A stretch of 64,000 nt of DNA from JADJNW01 sp964517145. GTDB taxonomy: Bacteria > Bacteroidota > Bacteroidia > Chitinophagales > Saprospiraceae. A model generated the notes under the pieces. The model had not been told where the DNA came from, did no database searches, and saw only the letters and a program-made list of their open reading frames with translations. Made by a program: the position numbers and the translations under genes. The DNA is taken from contig CAZFBN010000003.1 in assembly GCA_964517145.1 (NCBI GenBank), positions 1 through 64,000 on the forward strand. The letters are read 5' to 3'. Positions 18,371 through 30,200 of the stretch are shown here, one piece after another (within the stretch, counting starts at the first letter, position 1; each line of letters opens with the position of its first letter).

Positions 18371-21106
18371 TTATTCTCGTACAATCGTCAGCGTTTTTTT
18401 AATATCAGCATCACGAAAAGACAGCACATAAAAATAATTTCCAGCAGGCAAAGGCTTGCCATTGCGAGTGCCGTCAAAACGTTCATCGTCTTTTTGATAG
18501 TTAATTTTTTGATAAACCAGATCACCCCAACGGTTGTAAACTTTCAGTGTATTCAACCCGTATTTTTGCAAACCCTTGAATTCCAAGGCATCATTCTTAC
18601 CGTCGCCGTTGGGCGTTATCATATTCACTGCCAAAATGTCGAGTGGATTATTCGCAACCATTACGTGCACTGTATCCAATATTTTACAACCTTTTGGATC
18701 AGTTATCATCACAAAATAGCTGGTACTGTCTTCCGGCTGGGTAGTCGGATTCGGAATGCGTGGATTGCTGACAGGATATTTCGTTAAAAACCAGAAGTAC
18801 GCCACACCACCAGAAGCATACAACTCCAACTCATCGCCCGGCGCGATGCAGGTATCGGGTCCTGCCGTAGCGGTTACTTCTAGCACTTTGATTTCTACAA
18901 AAGCTGTATCAGCGCCGCAGTCGCTCTGCGCCACGAGCGTGTAACGTGTGGTAGCACGAGGGCGGGCAGTAGGATTGCGGATATTGGTAGCAGAGAGGGT
19001 ACGCGAACTATCTATCCAAATGTAACTTTCGGCGTTGGTTGCGGTCAATTGCACTGTCGTGCCCGGACAAACCGAGAGGCTGTCGGCAGCAATGCTGAGT
19101 TGAAAAGCTTCAGCAACGACACGCACGGTGTCAGCACCTGTGCATCCTGAGGTATTTGTAACCGTGACACTAAAATTGCCAGCAGTCGAAACATTGATGG
19201 TACGCGTCGTAGCGCCCGTTGACCAGCTGTAGGTACTAAACACCCCCGCATCTAGCAGCATATTTTCGCCATTGCAAATAAACGTGGTATCGCCCAGATC
19301 AACCATAGGCGCGGCAGCATTTACCACTTGAATAGAATCACTGGCAGCACAACCGGCAGCATTCGTCACCGTGACACGATACGTCCCTATACTCGATACG
19401 CTGATAGCACGACTCGTCGCTCCTGTTGACCAACGATAGCTTGTATGAATACCTGCATCTAGTGCAATATTTTGACCATTGCAAATACCAATGGAATCTG
19501 CAAGTTGTAGCAACGGCGCGGCTCCCGGCACTACCCGAATCGAATCTGTACCCGAACAGCCAGCCGCATCCGTGACGCTTACTTTATAAACGCCGACATT
19601 AGAAACATTGATCGTGCGAGTGGTGGCACCCGTTGACCAAAGGTAAGTGGCATAAGCACCTGCATCCAATGCAATATTTTGACCTGCGCAAACAGCCAAT
19701 GAATCAGCCAATTGTAATTGCAAATTATTTCCGGCAACTACCCGAATCGAATCTGATGCCGAACAACCTGCTGCATTGGTAACGGTAACGCTGTAAATGC
19801 CAAGATTGGAAACACTAATCGTGCGGCTCGTCGCGCCATTCGACCAACGATAAAGGGCATGCGCCCCTGCATCCAGCACCACGCTTTGTCCTTGGCACGT
19901 AGCAATCGAATCAGCTAAAGACAAAATCGGTGCACTATCCATCAACACTCGGACAGCTCCGGAAGTGGAGCAACCTTGCGCATCAGTCACCGTCACCATG
20001 TAATTACCTGCGGTAGAGACAGTTATGGAGCGAGTAGTGGCACCATTCGACCAACGGTAAGTTGCAAATGCACCTGCATCCAAGCTTACATTTTGACCAT
20101 TGCAAAAAGACAGCGTATCCGGCAAATTTAAAGTAGGTGTATCTGTTGTTTGAATCCGAAACGTATCCGAAACGGTACAGTTGTTGGAATCCCGTACAGT
20201 CAAAGTATAAAATCCAGGCGGAAGCGCATTGAATTGGTTGCTGTTTTGAAAATTGCTACCCAGGCTATAACGATATGGTGCTACTCCACCACGAGCCGTG
20301 ACAAGCGCTGCGCCTGTGGGCTGCGTGCAGGAAGCTTGAGTAGCGGCAATGGTATCAATGGTCAACGTCGTGGCAGGTTGCGTCAGCACGAAAGTGGTAT
20401 CCAGCAAGGTATTGCCTGCATTTGAGACTTTTAAATTATAGTTGCCCGCCACCAAATTATTCAAATCCTCCTGGGTGGATCGAAAATTATTCGGACCAGT
20501 CCAGCTTATTGTCGCGCCTTCCGGTTTGTTAATCAAAGTCGTGCTAATAGTGCCTGTATTTGCACCAAAGCACAGCACATCCGTTGTCGTAAAACTCGCC
20601 CGGAACGCATTTTGAGCACCCACTGTCACGGAGCCATTTTGCGGATTTAAAGTAGTCGGCACGAATCCTCCGTCATTCCCTGCACGGAAGATTTGAATTG
20701 CCAGCGGTGTATCCGTGATCGTCAAATCAGTAAAGGTGCCATTGCTACCATTGACAAAAAATTTGAGCCGAACGATGGCGTTATTATTTGGAACCGTTTG
20801 CCCAACCAAATTGATATCAAACCAGCTAAGACGCAGACTTCCACTCGCAGCATTCGAACTGCCCACCGCCACATTGGTCAAGTTTATTGGTTCAAAACCA
20901 GCATATTGTAAAACACTTGGATCCCATTTGAAAGAAAATTGGAAACTGGCAATGGCGGTAAAATTTTGAGCAGTAATATCCAAACGAAGGGTGTCGCCAC
21001 TGGTGGTGGTGGTGTCTGGCAATGCCAGTACTACCGGTGCTTGTGCAAATAAGATGCTAGTGGTCAGCAAAGCCCCAATACTAGCGATGAGCCTAATTTG
21101 TCTCAT
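18371..21106 (-). CDS. T9SS type B (gliding-motility-type) surface protein with cohesin-like domain
   Basis: 911 residues from the preferred start (MRQIRLIASIGALLTTSILFAQ signal peptide); an ATG 14 codons upstream only adds a polar tail. Modules in order: cohesin-like domain (about 26-165, with IASFQFSFKWDPSVLQY and SGSLRLSWFD), two SprB repeats (about 170-325), five near-identical repeats of about 67 residues (each C-x-G-Q-x-x-x-LDAG ... Y-x-W-S-x-G-A-T ... GC), two divergent Ig-like units, and a C-terminal type B sorting domain (MITPNGDGKNDALEFKG ... YNRWGDLVYQ ... PAGNYFYVL). It should be exported by the T9SS and held at the surface with the adjacent PorP/SprF protein. A role in adhesion is inferred. 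Confidence 0.92.
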   Translation of the reverse strand: MRQIRLIASIGALLTTSILFAQAPVVLALPDTTTTSGDTLRLDITAQNFTAIASFQFSFKWDPSVLQYAGFEPINLTNVAVGSSNAASGSLRLSWFDINLVGQTVPNNNAIVRLKFFVNGSNGTFTDLTITDTPLAIQIFRAGNDGGFVPTTLNPQNGSVTVGAQNAFRASFTTTDVLCFGANTGTISTTLINKPEGATISWTGPNNFRSTQEDLNNLVAGNYNLKVSNAGNTLLDTTFVLTQPATTLTIDTIAATQASCTQPTGAALVTARGGVAPYRYSLGSNFQNSNQFNALPPGFYTLTVRDSNNCTVSDTFRIQTTDTPTLNLPDTLSFCNGQNVSLDAGAFATYRWSNGATTRSITVSTAGNYMVTVTDAQGCSTSGAVRVLMDSAPILSLADSIATCQGQSVVLDAGAHALYRWSNGATSRTISVSNLGIYSVTVTNAAGCSASDSIRVVAGNNLQLQLADSLAVCAGQNIALDAGAYATYLWSTGATTRTINVSNVGVYKVSVTDAAGCSGTDSIRVVPGAAPLLQLADSIGICNGQNIALDAGIHTSYRWSTGATSRAISVSSIGTYRVTVTNAAGCAASDSIQVVNAAAPMVDLGDTTFICNGENMLLDAGVFSTYSWSTGATTRTINVSTAGNFSVTVTNTSGCTGADTVRVVAEAFQLSIAADSLSVCPGTTVQLTATNAESYIWIDSSRTLSATNIRNPTARPRATTRYTLVAQSDCGADTAFVEIKVLEVTATAGPDTCIAPGDELELYASGGVAYFWFLTKYPVSNPRIPNPTTQPEDSTSYFVMITDPKGCKILDTVHVMVANNPLDILAVNMITPNGDGKNDALEFKGLQKYGLNTLKVYNRWGDLVYQKINYQKDDERFDGTRNGKPLPAGNYFYVLSFRDADIKKTLTIVRE

Positions 21107-21203
21107 AAGCGTATGTTCAAGTAGAGACAGCTTTGCACAGATGGGCATCTGTACAAAGCCGAAACTCTTTTAATCGGTTTGGGATAGAAAAAAATTGTCT
21201 TTC

Positions 21204-24200
21204 TTACTCAAAAATAATCATACTCTTCGTTTGTGCAAAATTAGCGGTACGCAGGGTGTAATAATAAACCCCTGCACTGAGCGCTTCCCGTGGAAACTCA
21301 ACGCGATTGTATCCGCGGTTGTAATTGCCACTAAACGTTTTCGCCACTTTGCCCAATTGGTCGAAAATGATCAAATCAGCGTGCATGTCCTGTGGTAAAT
21401 CAAATCCGATGATCGTTTGCTGACTGAACGGATTCGGCACGTTTTGATACAATTTATAACCAACTGCAACCTGCTCATTGGGTTCGACGAGTGATTGGTT
21501 GACAAATTGCAACACAATATTTTTTCGTTCTGCCTGCGAAGTGTAAGCTTCCGAGCGCATGAAGCGGGAATTCACTTCCAACAGATTTGCCAGATTATCA
21601 ATGTCTTGCAATGCGGTGAATCGCAAAGTCAACAACTCCTCTGCTGCTTTGGCAGAAACGCCCGTGCCATTCGGATCGAACCAGCTCAAGCGCAACACTC
21701 CATTTTTAGCCTGCTTGTCATTCAACGCAATGCGAGCAAAAGGCGAATGCACATTACTTGTCAGTTCTAAAAATTGTAGTTGATTGGCATCGAACGAAAA
21801 GCCCATTTGGTAGCTGGCAATTGCCTGGAATTCCTCACTTGTCAGGGTTATTTCCACCAGCTCCCCAGCGCGGTATGCGCGGTTTTGAGCGATGAAACGC
21901 AACACTGATAAATCGCGTGGTTCAATACCCAACAACGCTGGATTGGCGTGCCCCAGGATATCGCCTACTTTCACCCCAATGAAATTAGATATCGTGTCTT
22001 TCATCAGCATCATTGTATCGCAGTTGTGGTAGGGGAAAACATTGGTAGCGGTGAATTCGACCGGCATTTGCTCGCCTGCTTTTACAAAAACCCAGGAAGG
22101 ACAAGTGCCAAAATCGGCGCTGGTACCAATAATCAGACGCTGAATGATAAATAAATCGAGCGTTGTGAAACGTCCATCGCAATTCGCATCACCAGCAATG
22201 ATTTGGTATGGCGATACAATTTCAGCAGGCTCCAAGCCAATGATGAAACGCTGCCCCGCAAAGAGTGCATACGTCGAAAGTCCATTGGCAGGATTATTAT
22301 CATTTAGTTTTGGCTGTACGGTATATTCTTTGCCTAAAGGCAATGCCGGAATTTTGTAGTTACCGTTGTTGTCAGTTGTATCTTTTTTGCTTAATGCAGC
22401 ACTTGAAATGTTGACTTCAACGTGCGGCAATGCGTCGCCCCAGTAAGTAATAATATCTCCTTGCAATACGGCTATGCTTTGCACCGACACCTGACCGCCG
22501 CTTAACATATGTGGAATGCTGGTCGGAGCGCCATTTGTCATGCCACCAATTTCGATTGCTAACGGTGTGTTTACAATTTTTAAAATAGTAGAAGTACCTG
22601 AGCTACCTTTTAGTACGACTCCGACGTAGAAAAGGATTTGCCCTTCTCCACAAGGAATGCCACTGCCATTATTTGCATAATAACTAAAAGTTTTGTTGGC
22701 AAGAGAGAATTGCGGCGCAATTGACCCCGGTAAAATACCTGTAATGGCTGCAATATTTGTATTTTCAATTTGCAAAGAACCCGCAAAAGAAACCAAGGTA
22801 TTGGTTACGCAATTCTCAATGACCACCGGAATGTAAATCGTATCGCCCGTAGCACCCGCGCCGTCTCTCACATCGATATTGACCACTCCTGATGCCGTAC
22901 CTATTACAATTGATTTACAAATCTCTTTAGAACCGCAGCTGTTGCTCACTTTTAAACAAACATTGTATGTGCCAGTTGACAAATAGGTATGATTTGGATT
23001 GTTCTGCGTAGAGTTGGATTGATCTGCAAAATTCCATTCGTAGCTTCCCGGCGTTGATTGGTTGATAAAGTTAACGCTCATGCCGTTGACTGTAAAGGAG
23101 AAATTTGCCGTTGGCATCTGGTTATTGTTGCTTACGCTCACCATTTTGGTTTTGCTGCAACCACCGCCATCCGTTACCGTGATGGTATAAGTACCACTAT
23201 TCAGGTTTGGAATGGTATAAGTCGGCGTATTCAACGTTTGCGTGCCGCTGGATGGACCGCTCCATTTGTAAGTGAAAGGTCCGGTGCTGCCCGAAGCACT
23301 CACTAAGACCTGCCCGGTTTGACCGCAGGCACCATTTGTCACTGTCGCTAAAATGTCCAGGCTACTTTCAGCCGTGCTTATTTTTACTTCTTTTGTTACC
23401 GAACAGTTGATATCATCTTTTACAACAACGGTGTAAGTTCCTGTTGGTAAATTTTTAATTGTAAAAGTATCTTTTTCAGTCGTTGCGGTTTGATTGATAC
23501 CAGCACCCGACCAAGTAATCGTGTAAGGCGTATCGCCTCCGCTCAGATTCAACAACATTTTGCCTGTTTCACTACAATTGGCGTTGGTAATGACGGGGCT
23601 AACATCTAACTGTGATTCAGTCAATGAAATAGTAACCTCTTCTGTTGCCAAACAGCCATTGGTAGAGCGCACAGTCACAGTGTAATTGCCTGCTGCCAAA
23701 TCCGCCAGTACCAATTCACCAATATCGCTCACATTTACGGTATCCGTTACACCGATACCATTATATATAATGGCAAATGGACCTTGTCCTGCGGTGATAT
23801 TCACGCTTATTTTACCTTCCGTAGCGCAGCTGCCATTCGTACCATCAATATCAGCAATCACACTTTGGTCTCCCACTACTTCTATGGTATCTTTTTCGCT
23901 ACAGCCCTTGGCATCTGTCACCGTTACAACGTATTTGCCACTTATAAGGTTAGCAATAGTGTATGTATTGTCATTAATGGTGGTATCTCCATCTGCCGCA
24001 CCATCCCATTTGACTTTGTAAGGTGCCGTGCCAGTGAAGGTCAATTTGATAGAACCCGCCTGGTTGCAAGCACCTTGGGTGGTCGTAGCAGCAAAAATAT
24101 CAGCACCTTCGCTATAAATGGTAATCATGGTATCGCCATAGCACCAGTTTTGATCAAAAACAGTAACCGTGTATTTTCCAGAAGGAAGGTTCGGAATTTC

Positions 24201-27200
24201 AAAGCCCGGCGTAGCAGAAGTGCCGGTGCCGTCCTGGCTGCCAGGTCCGTCCCACTTAATCGTATAAGTCGGAAGCCCTGAGTTGATATCAATCCAAATG
24301 GTATTGTACTGCCCGCATTCGTTGATAATGAGTGCTGCATCAAAGTCAACTTCACTCTGGTTTTGACCTAATTCGACGGTTTCTGTTTCCGAACAGCCAT
24401 TTTTGTCCGTCACTTTAATGGTGTATGTACCTGGTGAAAGGTTTTGCAATACAAAAGCAGTATCGGAAGTAGAACCCGCGCCTGGCGTTGGACCAGACCA
24501 GCTTACCTGATAAACTGCCATGCCGCCCACAAAACTGAGTCGAATAGAACCAGGTGATTCGCAAACGCCATTGAACGGTTTGGATTTAAACAACTCCCCG
24601 GATGAATGCACCACAGTGATGTTTTTAACTGCCTTACAACCGTTGGCATCGGTGACAGTGATGCTGTAAGTGCCTGCCGGTAAGCCACTTAACTCATACG
24701 TAGCGGTGTTTACTTGTTGCACCGAGCCGTTTTGTGGTCCCGTCCATTCGATGGTGTATTTGGCTACCCCGCCAATGATGTTGAGCAATACTTTGCTGGC
24801 GGCTCCGCAGTTGCCTTCTTGCAAGTTTGCCTGCAATTGCAAATTACTTTGGCTCGCATTGATTGTAACCGTTTTTGTATCGGTACAACCTTGAGCATCC
24901 GTTACTTTCAGGGTATAATTGCCAGCGGGCAAAGAAGGAATGACATAACTGGAATTGCCGGTCATCACGGGTGTGTTGTTACCCGTCCAGGTAATGCTGT
25001 AAGGTGCCGTGCCGCTGGTGAAATTAAGTTTGATGGAGCCTGGTGCGTCGCAGGTGCCATGCGTAAGCGTTGTGGTGAAAAGCATAGCAGGCGTGCTGGC
25101 AACTGTCATGGCTTTTGCCGTTACACAGTCGTTGCCGTCCGTCACTTTAATGGTGTAAGAGCCTGTCGGCAGATTAGCAATGTTGTAACTTGTAGCGTTG
25201 GTGGTGATAGTGCCATCTACCGTTCCATCCCATGCAATGGTATAATTTGGTGAGCCGCCACTTACAATCACTTTGATTGAACCATTCTGACCACAATTGC
25301 CATTCAAAGCAGTGAGGGTGATTTGCAAATCACCTTCTGGTATTGAAATTTGCGTTGTTTTTGTAATGGTGCAATTATTGGCATCTTTTACAGTGACCGA
25401 GTAATTACCTGCTGGCAAATTTCCGATTTCATACAAATTAGAATTCACTGTGGCGCTGCCATCATTTCCACTTGGACCATCCCAGGAAATTTTGAATGGC
25501 GCTTGTCCGGTCAACATTTTTACCGTTATGCTACCCAGCGTTTCGCAAATACCGTTATGAGGCGTCAATTCTACATTTACCCCATTGGTATTACCTCCTA
25601 CAGAGACTGTTTTTGAAAAACTACAGCCATTTTTATCCGCCAAGTTGATCGTGTAAGTGCCTGGCACCAAGCTGCCAACCTCATGTTGACTGGTGTTAAA
25701 ACTAACGTTGCCATCGTTGTTACTTGGTCCATCCCAACTCAAGGTATAAGGCGCTGCCCCACCGCTCACATTCACCAAAATGGAGCCGCTTTGCAAGCAA
25801 GTCGCATCTTTGATGGTCGTCACAAAGCTAATGCTAGCCTCGCTGCCATATATTTGGGTAGTTTGAATAATTTCACAATTATTGGCATCCTTCACCGTAA
25901 TGGTGTAGCTGCCCGTCGGCAAGTTTGGCAGGTCAAGTGTCGTGGTATTGCTGGTGGTCGTGCCATCATTGCTACCCGGACCATTCCAACTTACTTTATA
26001 AGGCGCTTTACCGCCGGTAATTTTCACTTTAATCGCACCTAACGTTTGGCAAATGCCATTGCTTGGTGTTAGTAAGACATCAAAATTTGGAGAGCCGCCG
26101 GTTACCACTACCGTTTTTGAAATGCTACACCAGTTTGAGTCATACACTTTAATGGTATAAGTACCCGCCGGAACGTTCGTAATTTCGTAAGTATCACTCA
26201 CGTTGTTGGCTTCGCCGTCCACGGGTCCATCCCAAACCACTACGTATTTCGGGGAGCCGCCGTCCACGTCCACCAAAATTTTACTAGGCTGACCGCAATT
26301 GCCTTCTGTCACCGTTGCTTTCAGCGTCATGCTGTTTTCAACCTTTGAAACCTGGACGGTTTTTATAATCACGCAGTTGTTGGCATCTTTTACTGTAATG
26401 GTGTAAGAACCAGCAGGTAGGCTACCTATGTCGAAAATAGTAGCGCTGCCGGAAGTTGAACCATCGTTGGTGCCCGGACCATCCCAGCTAATTTTATAAG
26501 GTGCTTTGCCACTTTCAATGCTCACTTTAACGGAACCTAATGTTTCACAAACTGCATTGGTTGGTGTTAATTTTATATCAAATCCAAGCGAACCACCTGC
26601 AATTGTTACGGTTTTCGACACGCTACACCAATTGGTATCATAAATTTTTATGTTGTAAGTACCCGCGGGAAGGTTCGTAATTTCGTATTTGTCATTGACA
26701 TTATTGGCTTCGCCGTCCACCGGACCATCCCAAATCACAATATAATTTGGGGAGCCGCCGTCCACGTCCACCAGGATTTTACTTGCTGAGCCGCAACTGC
26801 CTTCCGTCACCGTCAATTTCAAAGAAAGATTGCTAGTAGCACTTGCAACTTGGGTCGTGCTGGTCACTGCGCAATTGTTGGCATCCTTTACGGTTATGGT
26901 ATAGCTGCCCGCTGGTAGATTGCCCATGTCGAAAGTGTTGGCATTGACGCTAGCCGTACCATCGTTGCTAGCTGGACCATCCCACGTAATTTTGAATGGC
27001 GCCTTGCCTCCTTCAATTTTGACTTTAATGGCACCGAGGGTTTCGCAGACGCTGTTGGTTGGCACCAGCACAATGTCCAATTCCGGCGCACCCGCGCTGA
27101 TGTTTACTGTTTTAGAAATAGAACACCAATTTTTATCCACCACTTTGATGGTGTAAGTGCCTGAGGGAAGGTTGGAAATTTCATACTTATCCGTGTTAAT

Positions 27201-30200
27201 GCCAATTTCTCCGTTTACTGAACCTTGCCAAGTGATTTTAAATATTGGCGAGCCGCCGTCTACATCCACTAAAATTTTGTTGGGTTGCCCACACACCCCT
27301 TGCGTAAGGGTTAAATTTAAGCCCAAGTTACTTTCCGGAATAGAAATTTGAGCGGATTTGCTGATTTCACAATTGTTTGCATCTTTGACGGTAATCGTGT
27401 AACTACCCGTCGGCAAATTGCCAATTTCATAAGTGGTGGCATTCACTGTAGCTGTCCCATCGGCATTACCAGGACCATTCCACGTAATTTTGAAAGGCGC
27501 TTTGCCGCTTTCAACGGTTACTTTGATGGAACCGGGCGTTTCACAAATGGCGTTTATGGGCGTAAGCTCAAAATCCAATCCTGATGAAGCGCCGTTCACT
27601 GTGATATTTTTAGAAATGGTACACCAGTTGCCGTCTGTTACTTGAATGGTGTAAGTGCCCGGTATCAAATTTTTGATTTCGTATTTATCCGAATTTGAAT
27701 CAGCTGAGCCATTCACCGGACCTTGCCAGGTAATTTTATAAATCGAAATGCCCCCATCCACATCTAACAAAATGGAACTGGTTTGTCCGCAAGCACCTTC
27801 CGTCACACTCAAACTCAACGATAAAGCACTCTCTGGCGTTAGCACCACGGTACTTTTTACAACGGTACAATTGTTCGCATCTTTAATGGTCACCTTGTAC
27901 TCGCCTGCTGGCAGATTAGGAATGCTCAACCAAGTAGCGTTACTGGTCGTATTGCCATCATTGCTACCCGGTCCCTCCCAGGTTACTTTGTAAGGCGCTT
28001 TGCCGCCGATGATGTCAATGCCGATAGAGCCCGGTGTTTCGCACGCGCCTTGCACTGGTGTCAATTCAACATCAAAGCCGCTGCTACCGCCTGTAACTGT
28101 CACCGTTTTGGTCACACTACACCAATTCCCATCTTTCACCGTGACGCTATAAGTGCCTGCCGGCAAGTCTGGGATGGTGTAAGCCGTGCCGCTGGTCGTA
28201 GCCGTACCATCATTGGTGCCTGGTCCATCCCAGGAAATCATAAAGCTTGGTTTGCCTGTGGCAACATTTACTTTTATACCGCCTGCCTGCTCACAATTAC
28301 CTGCAATAGCAGAAAGCGATATTGACAAGGATTCATTATTAATAACTGCTGTAGCTGTATAAGAACAACCCGTTGACTCTTCAATTTTTATGGTATAAGT
28401 ACCCGCTGGAAGCTGTGTGATATTGAAGTTATTGCTATTCACCGTGACTGAGCCAGACTTGGGTCCCGTGATATACACTTTATAAGGTGCGCTGCCATTG
28501 GTTGGTTTAATGTTGATAGAACCGAGGTTTTCACAAGCAGCAGCGCTCGGTGTGGCGGTAAAAGAGAAATTGCCCCCTGACTGTAAAATACTTACATCCT
28601 TGGAAACTGAGCAACCATTGGCATCTACGATGTAAAGGTGGTAAGAACCTGGCAATAATGGATCAATGGTAAAAGTTGAATTGGATGCAGTATAGGTATT
28701 GTTGGCGTCGCCTGACAAATAAACCTTGAATGGCGCTACTCCATTGGAAACAACCACTTTCACTTTGCCGGATTGCCCGCAACTGGCATTGGTAACAGTA
28801 GTCTGAATGCCTAAGTTGCCAGCGGAATTGATGGTTACTTTTTTATAAATTTTACAGCCGTAGCTGTCTGTTATATTCACATCATAATCGCCCGCCGGCA
28901 ATTCGCCGATAGTCGTATTGTTGCTTTGGGTATTTTTTGTACCAGAGACAGGTCCATCCCAGGAAATGATATAAGTTGGATTACCGCCGGTTGTTTTAAC
29001 CGTAAAAGCCCCATCGCTCAGACCACAGTTGGTATTGGTAGGGGTAATCGTCGCGTCCAAATTGCAGGAAGCCGAAGCACAATCCACCCGCAGGCGATAG
29101 TTGGAAGTGGCGCCATTGTAGCCATCTACAACAATGTAATAAGTACCTGCCGGAAGCGTGGTGTTAATGGTTTCGTTGCTAGAGCCCGTATTTTGGCTAA
29201 ATTCCAGACAACTACCACGATCACAATCTTGCAAAAGGAACAACTCCAAATTTGCAGAAAGATTGGTCAGCGTAATCGAAACTTCTCCTGCTTGCGTCAG
29301 TGTAAAGGTGTGGACTTTTTCGGGTCCATTGTTTTCGACATTCAATACACCACCTGAGCATCCATACAGCGAAATATTGTCTTGTCCGTCGGTGTTTTTA
29401 CCATTATAATTCACCCCACATTGCAAGGAAATTGCCTCTCCGCAATACAAATAGCCACAACTCATCTCCAAGCGATACTGCCCAGCAGCAGCGCCATCTA
29501 CTACCAGATAATAAGTGCCCGTTGGCGCGTCTTCTAAAACAATGCCCTCGTTATTGGTATTCGTATTGTTGGTTGTACTTGATTTCAAACAAACTACCTG
29601 GCTGCAATCAGGTTTTAATAAAAACAAGTCGAGGTCAAGATTCGACTCTAAAATTTCTAAGCCAATCTGCAAATCACCCGCCGATGCTTTATTAATAATA
29701 TAAACCCGCTCCGGACCGCTGTAATTTTTAGCGCTACATGGATAATTGCTAATATTGTTCCCTGCACCAACCGTGGTTTCACCCGACAGGAAATTGCCAC
29801 ACTCCAGCGGCGTTGCTTTGTTACACCAATCTGAAACCGTATTGCCGCCGCAAACGCCCTGTGTGTAAGACACCACCCCTGCTGCCTTCGCGATACACTC
29901 ATTGGCATAGGTAACGCCATTACAGCCGCACACAGGTGCATAATCTTGCGTACACTGCGCATTTGGATCCATTTTAGCAGGATCAACGCATTGCGTTGCA
30001 CATTTTCCTTTGGTATAAAAAGTAATCCCATTGGCTTCCGCCGTGTAAGAATTTTTGTAAGTCACTCCATTACAACCACATACCGGATCATTGGTACTCG
30101 GTGTTGTAAAAATAATAACCCCGTTATTGGCAAGCTCTGTGTAAGCCGCGGTGATTACATAATTCGGATCATAACACTGATCGTTGTTTTTGCAAGGTCC

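Noticed and set aside
24670..28325. Many plus-strand ORFs across the giant adhesin gene
   Set aside because: They are antisense shadows of the SprB repeats; they lack start context and no family is recognised.
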